Below, in pieces: positions 1-7,757 of a DNA stretch of 64,000 bases. The DNA is from Achromobacter anxifer (GTDB taxonomy: Bacteria; Pseudomonadota; Gammaproteobacteria; Burkholderiales; Burkholderiaceae_B). The stretch is from positions 620,001 to 684,000 of the forward strand of contig NZ_CAHLAR010000002.1 of NCBI RefSeq assembly GCF_903652925.1, read 5' to 3'. Position numbers and translations under genes: made by a program. Each line of letters begins with the position of its first letter. The stretch's first letter is position 1. The notes beneath the pieces were generated by a model that was not told where the DNA came from, did no database searches, and saw only the letters and a program-made list of their open reading frames with translations.

Positions 1-714
1 CAGCACCTCGAATGCCAGGCCCAGCGCGTAGCCTTTGGCCTCGCCGAAGGGCGCCAGCGCGCCTGTCTTGGCCGCTTCGGCGTCCGTCGTGGGGTCGCCG
101 GCGGCGTCCAGCGCCCATCCAGGCTCGAGCGGCCGGCCATGGTTGGCGTAGTCGTGGATCTTGCCCATGGCGACCTGGCTGGTGGCCATGTCCAGCACGA
201 AGGGCTCGTCCTCGGTGGGCACGCCGATGGCGATCGGGTTGGTGCCGATCAAGGCATGGCGGCCGCCCCAGGGGTGGACCAGGGCCTCGCTGGTCGACAG
301 GGCCAACAGGATCTGGCCTTCGCGCGCCGCCTGTTCCGCGTAGAGCGCCAGCATGCCGATGTGGTTGTTGTTGCTGACCGCCGCGACGGCGATTCCGGTT
401 TCGCGGGCGCGTTCGCGGATCTGCGCCAGGGCGGCCAGCGCGATGACCGGACCCAGTCCGCGTTCGCCGTCCATGTCCAGGAAGGCTGGAGAGCGCCAGA
501 CCGCGGCGCCGCGGGTTTTCGGATCGGCCACGCCGTTGCGGATGCGCTCGATGATGCGCGGCAGGCGCAGCAGGCCGTGGGATGCGCGGCCGCGCAATTC
601 GGCTTCGAGCAGCAGGTCCGTCTGCGTCGCGGCGTGGTCCGCCGGGGTCCCGGCCAGTTCCAGCGCGCGCAGGCAGACTTGCCTTGCCTCCCCCATTTTT
701 ATCGTTGTCGTCAT
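1..714 (-). CDS. Ldh_2 family malate/L-lactate/ureidoglycolate-type dehydrogenase (partial, 3' end missing)
   Basis: The frame is open from an ATG at 714 to the window edge and gives 238 residues; the C-terminus lies outside. The family (MDH/LDH2, NAD(P)H-dependent 2-hydroxyacid or sulfolactate oxidoreductases) is recognised from the segments LRGRASHGLLRLPRI (near residue 38), VAAVSNNNHIGMLALYAEQA (near 115), HPWGGRHALIGTNPIAIG (near 150) and LDMATSQVAMGKI. The histidine in SNNNHIG is the usual catalytic or binding position of the family. A second in-frame ATG lies six codons downstream, so the exact start is uncertain. The gene is divergent from a GntR regulator and shares a palindromic operator-like site with it, so that regulator probably controls it. 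Substrate is unknown; a sugar acid or hydroxyacid fits the neighbourhood. Confidence 0.88.
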   Translation of the reverse strand, partial: MTTTIKMGEARQVCLRALELAGTPADHAATQTDLLLEAELRGRASHGLLRLPRIIERIRNGVADPKTRGAAVWRSPAFLDMDGERGLGPVIALAALAQIRERARETGIAVAAVSNNNHIGMLALYAEQAAREGQILLALSTSEALVHPWGGRHALIGTNPIAIGVPTEDEPFVLDMATSQVAMGKIHDYANHGRPLEPGWALDAAGDPTTDAEAAKTGALAPFGEAKGYALGLAFEVL

Positions 715-731
715 AGTGTCTTTGAGTTGTT

Positions 732-764
732 AAATCCGATCGGATCTGAAATACGATCTGATTT
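732..764. promoter_or_regulatory. 33-bp near-perfect palindrome, candidate GntR operator
   Basis: Two 16-nt arms flank a single central base at 748. The left arm is AAATCCGATCGGATCT and the right arm read in reverse complement is AAATCAGATCGTATTT, matching at 13 of 16 positions. It lies between the divergent dehydrogenase (start 714) and the GntR gene (start 826). This is the expected place for an operator controlling both. No experimental support. Confidence 0.6.
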
Positions 765-825
765 ATGCTAACCTCGTAACAAATTGGACGTCAACACTTT
801 GTTGGCAAACCGGGGTGAAACAACC

Positions 826-1548
826 ATGACGACTCTCTCTCGCGGTTCCGCAGCCGCACCCTTGGCCGCGCCGGCGAATGGCCAGCGTTTGGGCGAGCGC
901 GTGCGGTCCTTGGGCGACGAGGTCTATGAAACGCTGCTGTCGCAGCTCATATCTTTGAAGATCGCGCCCGGCATGCGCATCGCGGTCGATGCGCTGGTGC
1001 GCGAGTTGGGCGTGTCGCAAACGCCGATACGCGCCGCGCTGATCCGGCTTGAAACCGAAGGCCTGGTGGTGAAGACGCATCACGTGGGCTATAGCGCGGC
1101 GCCCATGCCTACGCGCAGACGCTTCGAGCAGATGTATGAACTGCGCTTGCAACTGGAGCCATTCGGGGCTGGGCTGGCCGCGCAACGGATGACGGACGCA
1201 TCGCTGCAGGAGCTGGCCGCGCTATCTGCCGCCATGAGCGCCCCGAGCGCCGACGACGCGCGCGTGGCCTATGGCAAGTTCGCCGTGCTGGATGCGCAGT
1301 TCCACTCCTGGATAGCGGAACAGAGCGGCAATGAGTTGCTGGCCGAAGCGCTGGCCCGGCTATACGCCCATACCCATCTGTTCCGGCTGCGCTTTCACTC
1401 CCGGGTCACGGAAGAAGCCGTGACCGAGCACGCGCGCATCGTGCAGGCGCTGAACGCGCGCGACGCCGCAGGCGCGCAGGACACCATGCGCGACCACATC
1501 CTGAGGTCGCGCGAGCGCATGGCGCCGTATTTCGAAATGCTGGACTAG
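826..1548 (+). CDS. GntR family transcriptional regulator, FCD-type
   Basis: A 240-residue DNA-binding regulator. The N-terminal winged helix-turn-helix (about residues 18-90) shows SQLISLKIAPGMRIAVDALV followed by ELGVSQTPIRAALIRLETEG, the classic GntR recognition helix. The all-helical C-terminal half (about 95-230) has the FCD pattern YELRLQLEP, DAQFHSWIAEQSGNELL and EHARIVQALNARDA; the histidines are candidate metal or ligand contacts. I chose the ATG at 826, preceded by GGGGTG eight bases upstream, over a TTG at 784 in the same frame. It is divergent from the Ldh_2 dehydrogenase and is probably its regulator. FCD regulators normally sense small organic acids; the ligand here is unknown. 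Confidence 0.92.
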   Translation: MTTLSRGSAAAPLAAPANGQRLGERVRSLGDEVYETLLSQLISLKIAPGMRIAVDALVRELGVSQTPIRAALIRLETEGLVVKTHHVGYSAAPMPTRRRFEQMYELRLQLEPFGAGLAAQRMTDASLQELAALSAAMSAPSADDARVAYGKFAVLDAQFHSWIAEQSGNELLAEALARLYAHTHLFRLRFHSRVTEEAVTEHARIVQALNARDAAGAQDTMRDHILRSRERMAPYFEMLD

Positions 1549-1564
1549 AGGGGCGGTGGCCGCG

Positions 1565-2455
1565 CTACTTCCTGCCCAGGCTGATGCCGTCGCGGATCTT
1601 GCGGAAACCGCTCAGGGCCATGGGCATGTCGTCGCTCGTCGTCGTGCAGCTCATGGCGACGCGCAAGGTGGGGGTGTCCAGCAGCGCGGTGTATTCCAGC
1701 AGGGGAGTGCCGTCCTTGGCGTGGCCCGCGGGCGCGACATAGTCGACGCCCGTGGCGCCTTGCAGTTTGAAATCGCCGCGCTGTTCCGGCGCCAGGCCTT
1801 GCGCGGCAAGGATGGTCTCGGCGGCCTCGAGCCGGGCGGCGGCCGAGAGCGGGGCTTCGGCGCCGGGATGGCTCTTCAGCGTCTTGCGCGGGGTGTTGAA
1901 GCCGATGCCGCAGAGATAGCCGGCCGGGCCCGCGGCCGCCGGGCTGCGGGCGGCGCTCGCGATCCGCACCAGCACGTCGAATTCCTCGGACTTGCCGCTG
2001 CCCGCGATGCGGTAGGGCGCGGGCAGCGTCACGCCGAAGCCGCGCGCCGGATTGGCGTAGCGGCGCTGCGCGTCGCTGGGGGGAGAGTCCTCCATCTGGA
2101 ACCGCACCGGCAGCATCAGGATTTCCTTGTCGGACTGCATGTCGCTGGTGAACGCGGCCAGCGGGCTGGCCCGGCGCACCATGTTGGCGGCGGCCTTGTC
2201 GACGGCCACGTAGCCCGAGGAACTGGCCAGGTCCACCGCGTCTATCTTGCCGTTGCGCAGGACAGTCAGGCGCAGGCGCAAGGCGAGGGAGCCTTCCAGG
2301 TCCTGCGCCTCCTTGGGCATGGTGAGCTGGCGTTGCAGCTTGAGCACGGCGTCGTGGGTCCACTCGGCCCGGTTGGCGGGGGCGGCGGCCGAGACGGCCG
2401 CGGACGCGCACAGCATGATCGCAGCGGCTGCGGGCGTGCGTAGCGGCCAGTTCAT
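1565..2455 (-). CDS. Secreted protein with a TonB C-terminal-like domain
   Basis: A 296-residue protein with a probable Sec signal peptide (hydrophobic run AAAAIMLCASAAVSAAA, cleavage near residue 24). Residues about 50-115 resemble the TonB C-terminal domain: LRLTVLRNGKIDAVDLASSSGYVAVDKAA fits the pattern of a glycine turn, the SSG motif and an LD-A-A helix. It lacks the membrane anchor retained in TonB and the proline-rich spacer, so it is unlikely to be an energy transducer. The C-terminal 150 residues are unfamiliar. It is convergent with the GntR gene (16 bp apart) and lies 76 bp beyond the kinase gene on the same strand. Function unknown; the TonB-like fold is a fair inference. Confidence 0.72.
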   Translation of the reverse strand: MNWPLRTPAAAAIMLCASAAVSAAAPANRAEWTHDAVLKLQRQLTMPKEAQDLEGSLALRLRLTVLRNGKIDAVDLASSSGYVAVDKAAANMVRRASPLAAFTSDMQSDKEILMLPVRFQMEDSPPSDAQRRYANPARGFGVTLPAPYRIAGSGKSEEFDVLVRIASAARSPAAAGPAGYLCGIGFNTPRKTLKSHPGAEAPLSAAARLEAAETILAAQGLAPEQRGDFKLQGATGVDYVAPAGHAKDGTPLLEYTALLDTPTLRVAMSCTTTSDDMPMALSGFRKIRDGISLGRK

Positions 2456-2531
2456 GGGAAGGGTCTCCTGCTTGGGCGGCGCCCGCCAGCGGGGCGCGTG
2501 GGCGCAGCATAACCCGGCGGCGCGCGGCCGC

Positions 2532-3950
2532 TCAGGCCCGGCCCAGCGCCAGCTCGTCGAACAGCAGATCGCCGCCCATCTGGCCGCCCTTGAGCATCAG
2601 CTCGACGCCGTCGGTCGCCGGATCGTCGCTGCGCGTCAGGCTGACGGTCACGCCGGGCGCCAGCACGCAGCGGAACGCCAGGCCCCAGATGCCGAGCGCG
2701 AGCGTGGCCTGGCTGGAGGTGTCGCCGCCCGCGATGCCGATGCGCGACAGGCGCGCGCCAGCTTGTGAGCTTGCGCGCACGATGTCCGCCACCAGCTGGC
2801 CGGTGGCGCGGGCGGTCGCGGCGGTTTGATGGGCATCCAGCGCCCGGGTGGGGCGGTCGGTGTGCGCCAGCACATTGATCCCTCGCGCCAGGGCCGCGGC
2901 GGCCTGTCGGACCTGCGCCGCGGCATAGCCAGGGTCCCGCAGCAGGCGCTCGACCTGCAAGGGCTGGCGCTGGTATTGCCTGCAAGCGGCGATCTGCCGG
3001 GCGGTGACGGGAGACAGGCTGCCGGCCACCACCAGCACCGGACCGTTGGCTGCTGGCAGAGACTGGGTGGCGCTTGCGCCCGCGCCCGTATCCGCTGCCG
3101 TACCTGCGGCCGTGGCCGCAGACATTTCCGCGGTTGTGACTGCAGCCGTGACCGCAGCCGGTGCGGCGCGGGCCAGCGCCTGCTGCACGCTGCTGGGGCC
3201 GACCGCCAGCAGGGGCAGGCAGGAGGCGGCGCGCCAGAGGAGGCGGCCGATGATGGGGAGTTGTTCGTCGTCGACCAGATCCAGCAGCAGCGGCCCGTCG
3301 GCGTTGTCGATCAGCCGGTCTATCCAATCGTTGAGCAGCGGCGCGTCCGCCGCCTGTCGCAGGCGCGGGTAGGCGGTGTGCGGCACGGACAGGATGTCCG
3401 GCAAGCCCTGCGCCGCCAGGTGCAGCCGCAGGTCGGCTTCATGCATGGGCGTGACCGGATGCGCGCTCATGACCGGGTGGCGGTCGATGCGATGGATCTC
3501 CGGCGCCGCGCCCGCGCGCGCGAACAGCTGGGCGAAGCTGCAATAGCGGCCGATGCTGGGCTGGCCGCCGACGATGGGCACCAGCGGATTGGGCATGTGG
3601 CGGCGCAATTCGCGGATGGCGGCGCCGATGCTGCCCACGTGCGGCGCGCTGTCGAAGGTGGAACAGCATTTGTAGTGCAGTACGCGGACGCCGGCGCCCG
3701 CCATGTAGCGGCCGACGACGCGCAGTTCGGCCGCCATTGCTTCGGGCGCCATGCCGCGCGCGGCGCCGGCGATGCCGATCGCGTCCAGCGGGCCCGCCCG
3801 CAGCAGTTGCCGCGGCGTGGGCACGCCCAGGAACAGCAGGCTGCGCAAGCCGGCGCGGGCGGTTTCCGCCAGCGTGTCGGTGGCGCCGGTGAAGTCGTCG
3901 CCGTACCAGCCCAGCCGTGGCCGCGTCGCCTCGTGCGCTGCTGCATTCAT
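2532..3950 (-). CDS. DUF1537 four-carbon acid-sugar kinase, OiaK/OtnK-like
   Basis: A 472-residue ATP-dependent kinase of sugar acids. The N-terminal domain (residues 1 to about 250) begins LGWYGDDFTGATDTLAE, the signature of the family (DDxTGAxD), and contains HYKCCSTFDSAPHVGSIG and GGQPSIGRYCSFAQLF. The C-terminal domain carries VVAGSLSPVTARQI and the nucleotide-binding-like run RIGIAGGDTSSQATLALG. The start is the ATG of an ATGA overlap with the stop of the RuBisCO-like gene, so the two are translationally coupled; there is no clear Shine-Dalgarno sequence. An alanine/threonine-rich insert near residues 255-300 is unusual. The family phosphorylates 3-oxo-tetronates, threonates or 3-oxo-isoapionate. 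Pairing with a RuBisCO-like protein favours 3-oxo-isoapionate, by analogy with known apionate pathways. Confidence 0.88.
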   Translation of the reverse strand: MNAAAHEATRPRLGWYGDDFTGATDTLAETARAGLRSLLFLGVPTPRQLLRAGPLDAIGIAGAARGMAPEAMAAELRVVGRYMAGAGVRVLHYKCCSTFDSAPHVGSIGAAIRELRRHMPNPLVPIVGGQPSIGRYCSFAQLFARAGAAPEIHRIDRHPVMSAHPVTPMHEADLRLHLAAQGLPDILSVPHTAYPRLRQAADAPLLNDWIDRLIDNADGPLLLDLVDDEQLPIIGRLLWRAASCLPLLAVGPSSVQQALARAAPAAVTAAVTTAEMSAATAAGTAADTGAGASATQSLPAANGPVLVVAGSLSPVTARQIAACRQYQRQPLQVERLLRDPGYAAAQVRQAAAALARGINVLAHTDRPTRALDAHQTAATARATGQLVADIVRASSQAGARLSRIGIAGGDTSSQATLALGIWGLAFRCVLAPGVTVSLTRSDDPATDGVELMLKGGQMGGDLLFDELALGRA

Positions 3951-5224
3951 GCGCGGCTGCCGAAGAACTCGATGGCACGCCGCAATTCGGGCGCGTTGCG
4001 CGCGTAGTCCTCCAGGCGCTGCTCCTCGCGCACGGCCTGCCAGGCTTGGCGGATGCTGAGCACGCCCGCGGCGGGGCCGTCCGGATGGGCGAGGATGCCG
4101 CCGCCCGACATGAACAGCAGGTCGTCGCTGCGCACGGCCGCCCAGGTGGCGGGCACGGTGCCGGCCCATTGGCCGGACGAGAAGGCGGGCATGACGGGGT
4201 CGTCGATGCCCGGCGTCAGCGACGCCAGGCAGTCGCGCGCGGATTCCACCACCTCGGCGTCCTCCTGCGCGAACTTGCCCTGCAGGCCATGCACATGCAT
4301 ATGGTCCACGCCGGCCAGGCGCCACAGCGTCTGATAGGCCTGGAAGCCCACCCCCAGCAAGGGGTGGCGCGACAGCGCGCCATAGCCGTTGCGGTGGCCG
4401 TGCAGCGCCAGCGGCGTGCTGCGGCGCAGGGTCTGGATGGCCGAGTAGCCGCAATGATTCAGGCTGGCCATGACGCAGGAGCCGCCCTCGCGCTCGATCA
4501 GGTCGGCATGGCGGCGCATGGCGTCGGTTTCGTCGCTGATGTTGAACGCCACCATGACCTGGCGGCCGGTGCGCTCGCGGTGCGCGCGCACCACGGCCAT
4601 GACGGCGGCGACGCGTTGCGCCAGCGGCGCGTGCGCGGGGTTGGCGCAGACCTCGTCGTCCTTGATGAAGTCGACGCCCGCGGCGCACAGCTGGGCCGCC
4701 AGGTGCGCGGTCTGTTCGGGCGACAGGCCGACATTGGGCTTGATGATGGTGCCCACCAGCGGACCGCGCTCCACGCCCGTCAGCTGGCGGGTGCCGGCGA
4801 TGCCGGCGCGCGGCATGTCGAACTGGGCGCGGTAGTTGGCCGGCAGCTCCAGGCTTTCCAGGCGCAGGCCGGTGGCCTCGCCCAGGTCGTACAGGTTGCC
4901 GCCCACCGTGGCCGCCAGCGTGGGTAGGTTGGCGCCGACGTTGGCGACGGGAAAGGCGATGCGTACGCGGGCGCGCTGGTAGCGTCCGGGCATGCCGCCG
5001 GGTTGGCGCGCCAGCCAGGCATTGGGCAGGCTGGGCGTGGCTACGGACTCCAGGGTTTCGATGGACTCGATGCGGGCGCGCGCGCGGGCGCGCAGCTCGT
5101 CGGTCTCGCCCTGCACCCGGGTGAAGGTGCCGCAGGACTGCTCGCCGGCCATGACCTCCGCGACCTTGGCGGGGTCCATCGGCGTCTCGATCAGGTAGGT
5201 GGCGGTAAACGATTGGGAATTCAT
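3947..5224 (-). CDS. Form IV RuBisCO-like protein, OiaX-like
   Basis: A 425-residue large-subunit-type TIM-barrel protein. Several RuBisCO positions are kept: IIKPNVGLS (Lys162, catalytic-lysine position), KDDE at 188-191 (carbamylated lysine and metal ligands), LHGHRNG (275-280) and the loop-6-like GLQGKF with Lys317. The KPK motif has become KPN, and other substrate-binding segments differ, so it should not fix CO2 as RuBisCO does. Coupling by ATGA to a DUF1537 kinase and co-location with a TRAP transporter match the published OiaX/OiaK pair, where a RuBisCO-like enzyme acts on 3-oxo-isoapionate 4-phosphate. The assignment to that substrate is inference; other sugar-acid phosphates are possible. 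The ATG at 5224 has no obvious Shine-Dalgarno sequence. Confidence 0.88.
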   Translation of the reverse strand: MNSQSFTATYLIETPMDPAKVAEVMAGEQSCGTFTRVQGETDELRARARARIESIETLESVATPSLPNAWLARQPGGMPGRYQRARVRIAFPVANVGANLPTLAATVGGNLYDLGEATGLRLESLELPANYRAQFDMPRAGIAGTRQLTGVERGPLVGTIIKPNVGLSPEQTAHLAAQLCAAGVDFIKDDEVCANPAHAPLAQRVAAVMAVVRAHRERTGRQVMVAFNISDETDAMRRHADLIEREGGSCVMASLNHCGYSAIQTLRRSTPLALHGHRNGYGALSRHPLLGVGFQAYQTLWRLAGVDHMHVHGLQGKFAQEDAEVVESARDCLASLTPGIDDPVMPAFSSGQWAGTVPATWAAVRSDDLLFMSGGGILAHPDGPAAGVLSIRQAWQAVREEQRLEDYARNAPELRRAIEFFGSRA

Positions 5225-5259
5225 GGCGGCGGTTTGCGGCGGTGGCGGGTAAGGGCGGG

Positions 5260-5799
5260 TCAGATCCGGTTCAGGTCGGGGAAGGGGCGCACGGGGTCCT
5301 TGCCGTCCCAGCCATCGGCGCTGTCGCGGATCAGGTCGAACAGGCGGCCCTTGGGGCCGGCCACCTCGGACAGCTCGATCACGGTGCCGGGGTGGTATTC
5401 GGTGTCGAAGTAGATGAAGCGTCCCTTTTCGCCGACCTCGCCGCTCATCTTGGGCTTGAAGCCCTGCGCCAGCAGGCGCTCCAGGTCGGCGTCGTAGTTC
5501 TGGGTCCAGTAGGCCACGTGCTGCAGGCCGGTGCGGCCAGCTTGCAGGAAGTCGCGGTACATCGAGGGCACGTCGTTGCGGGTCTGGATCAGTTCGACCT
5601 GCACGTAGCCGGAGTTGGCCAGCGCCACCGAGTTGTGCGGCTCGTGGCTTTTGCCGTCGTACTGGTAGTTGACGATGGGCACTCGCGGGTTGTAGTACCA
5701 GGGGCCCACGCCCAGCGTGTTGCTCCAGTAGTCCATGGCGGCTTCGATGTCGTGCACCACATAACCGAGTTGGCGGATTTCGCCCAGGAAACGACTCAT
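5260..5799 (-). CDS. VOC (glyoxalase/bleomycin resistance) family protein
   Basis: A 179-residue VOC-fold protein. The first beta-alpha-beta unit reads IRQLGYVVHDIEAAMDYWSN, where GY-V-DI-A is typical of glyoxalase/methylmalonyl-CoA epimerase-like proteins. Metal-ligand candidates are the glutamate in VQVELIQ, the histidine in GLQHVAYWT and the glutamate in GTVIELSEV. I chose the ATG at 5799, where similarity begins; an upstream in-frame codon at 5871 would overlap the transporter gene. It lies between the TRAP permease and the RuBisCO-like gene, 68 bp and 35 bp from them, in the same operon. It may epimerise, isomerise or hydrolyse an intermediate of that pathway. That role is inferred only from context. 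Confidence 0.82.
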   Translation of the reverse strand: MSRFLGEIRQLGYVVHDIEAAMDYWSNTLGVGPWYYNPRVPIVNYQYDGKSHEPHNSVALANSGYVQVELIQTRNDVPSMYRDFLQAGRTGLQHVAYWTQNYDADLERLLAQGFKPKMSGEVGEKGRFIYFDTEYHPGTVIELSEVAGPKGRLFDLIRDSADGWDGKDPVRPFPDLNRI

Positions 5800-5867
5800 G
5801 ATGGATTCTTTGCGGATGAATGGAGTTGGGATGGCGGAAGGTCGCGGCCCGGACCGGGCCGCGGGCC

Positions 5868-7748
5868 TCACAGGAAACCGATGGAGAACCAGGGGAAGGC
5901 GGCGACGATGACCAGGCCGACCAGTAGCGCCGCGATGTAGCCCCAGATCGGCCGTATGCCTTCGTTGGGATCTACGCGGCTGATGGCGCAGGCGCCGTAG
6001 TAGCCCACGCCGAAGGGCGGCGCGAACAGGCCTATGCCCATGGCGAAGATCACCACCATGGCGTAGTGCACCTCGTGCACGCCGGCCTGCGCCGCGACGG
6101 GAAACAGCAGCGGGCCGAACAGCACGATGGCCGGTATGCCTTCCAGCACGCTGCCCAGGATGATGAAGGCGACGATGGACACGGCCAGGAAGCCGTAGCT
6201 GCCCCCGGGCATGCCAGCCATCAGCCGGGCCAGGTCGCCCGAGAAGCCGGATTGCGTCAGCGCCCAGGCCATGGAGGTGGCGCAGCCCACGATCAGCATG
6301 ATGGCGCCCGACAGCGACGCGGTCTCGATCAGCATGGGCTTCAACCGCGCCCAGTCGAAGCGGCGGTAGATCAGCAGCCCGATCAGGGCCGAGTACACGA
6401 TGCCGATGGTCGAGACCTCAGTGGCGGTGGCCACGCCTTCCACCACCGCGGCGCGGATGACGAAGGGCAGGGCCACGGCGGGCAGGGCGATGACGAAGAA
6501 GCGGCCGATCTCGCGGGCGCTGAAGCGCTGCGCCAGGGTCAGGTCTTCCTTGCGGTAGCGCCACCACACCACCGAGCACAGCGCCAGGCCCAGCACCACG
6601 GCGGGCAGCAGTCCGCCCGTGAAGAGCGCGGCGATGGACACGCCCGTCACCGAGCCGATGGTGATCAGCACGATGGACGGCGGAATGGTCTCGGTCTGCG
6701 CGCCGGTGGCCGACAGCAGGGCCACCAGGTCGCCGGGCTTGGCGCCGCGCTTCTGCATTTCCGGGAACAGCACGGGCGCGATGGCCGCCATGTCGGCGAT
6801 CTTCGAGCCCGATATGCCGGACACCAGGTACATGGCGCCGATCAGCACGTAGGACAGCCCGCCGCGCACGTGGCCCAGCAGGCTGGCCAGGAACTGGATC
6901 ATGGCGCGCGCCATGCCGGTCATCTCGATCAGCGAGCCCAGGAAGATGAACAGCGGCACGGCCAGCAGCATCAGGTGCGACATGCCCTCGTCCAGCCGGC
7001 CGACCATCACCAGCATGGGCGTGTTGGTGGTCAGGGCCAGGTAGGAGAAGGTGGCCAGCGCAAAGGAGAACGCGATCGGCACGCCCGAGAACACGGTGGC
7101 GGCGACGATGCCGACGAAGAAGATGAGCAGGTTCAGCTTGCCCAGCGGAGCGAACAAGGGTTGCGCCACCCAGAACAGCGCGACCACCGCCGCGGCCGCG
7201 CCCAGCGCAATCAGCATTTGCGACGCGGTCTGCGTGCGCAAGAGGCGCAGCAGCGCCACCACCGCCATCAGCCCCATGCCCACCGGAATCGCGGCGGCGC
7301 GCCAGGCGTTGCTCAGCTCCAGCGCGGGCGTGACGATGAAGTGTTCTTCATGCGCGTATTCCACGGCGGGCGCCAGGATCAGCGCCAGGAAGGCCAGCGA
7401 GGCGGCCAGCGCGGCCGTTTCCAGCTGGGCGCGGCGGGCCGGGCTGACGTTGTTGACCAGCGCCGTCATCCGCATGTGCTCGCCGCGCCGCAGCGCGACG
7501 ACCGCGCCCAGCATGGACAGCCACAGGAACAGGATGGAGGCGAGCTCGTCGGACCAGACCAACGGGCTGTGGAAGGCGTAGCGCGCCACCACGCCCGCGA
7601 ACAGCACCGCGATCTCGACCAGCACGATGGCCGCGGCCACGTGCTCGACCACGCCGCCCAGCAGCGCGTCGAGCGCGCCGGCGGCGCGGCGCAAGGGGTG
7701 GGCCGGCAGCGCCTGCGGCGCCGGGCGGGGAGCGGACAGGGAGGACAT
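5868..7748 (-). CDS. TRAP transporter fused small and large permease (DctQM)
   Basis: A 626-residue inner-membrane protein. Residues about 25-185 form the DctQ part with four helices and the motif ARYAFHSPLVWSDELASILF (near 50-75). After a linker, residues about 195-625 are DctM, with helices such as LLIFFVGIVAATVFSG and the motifs VPLFIFLGSLIEMTGMA, SGISGSKIADMAAI and PPSIVLITIG. Fusion of Q and M occurs in many TRAP systems. The start has TGAGGA upstream and lies only 9 bp after the receptor gene stop. The complex uses a sodium gradient to import an acid captured by the upstream DctP protein. Neighbours point to a sugar acid. Confidence 0.95.
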   Translation of the reverse strand: MSSLSAPRPAPQALPAHPLRRAAGALDALLGGVVEHVAAAIVLVEIAVLFAGVVARYAFHSPLVWSDELASILFLWLSMLGAVVALRRGEHMRMTALVNNVSPARRAQLETAALAASLAFLALILAPAVEYAHEEHFIVTPALELSNAWRAAAIPVGMGLMAVVALLRLLRTQTASQMLIALGAAAAVVALFWVAQPLFAPLGKLNLLIFFVGIVAATVFSGVPIAFSFALATFSYLALTTNTPMLVMVGRLDEGMSHLMLLAVPLFIFLGSLIEMTGMARAMIQFLASLLGHVRGGLSYVLIGAMYLVSGISGSKIADMAAIAPVLFPEMQKRGAKPGDLVALLSATGAQTETIPPSIVLITIGSVTGVSIAALFTGGLLPAVVLGLALCSVVWWRYRKEDLTLAQRFSAREIGRFFVIALPAVALPFVIRAAVVEGVATATEVSTIGIVYSALIGLLIYRRFDWARLKPMLIETASLSGAIMLIVGCATSMAWALTQSGFSGDLARLMAGMPGGSYGFLAVSIVAFIILGSVLEGIPAIVLFGPLLFPVAAQAGVHEVHYAMVVIFAMGIGLFAPPFGVGYYGACAISRVDPNEGIRPIWGYIAALLVGLVIVAAFPWFSIGFL

Positions 7749-7757
7749 GGCGCGTCC

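Noticed and set aside
3951-4688. Upstream extension of the DUF1537 kinase frame
   Set aside because: The extension lies fully within the RuBisCO-like gene in another frame, while the family N-terminus begins just after the ATG at 3950.
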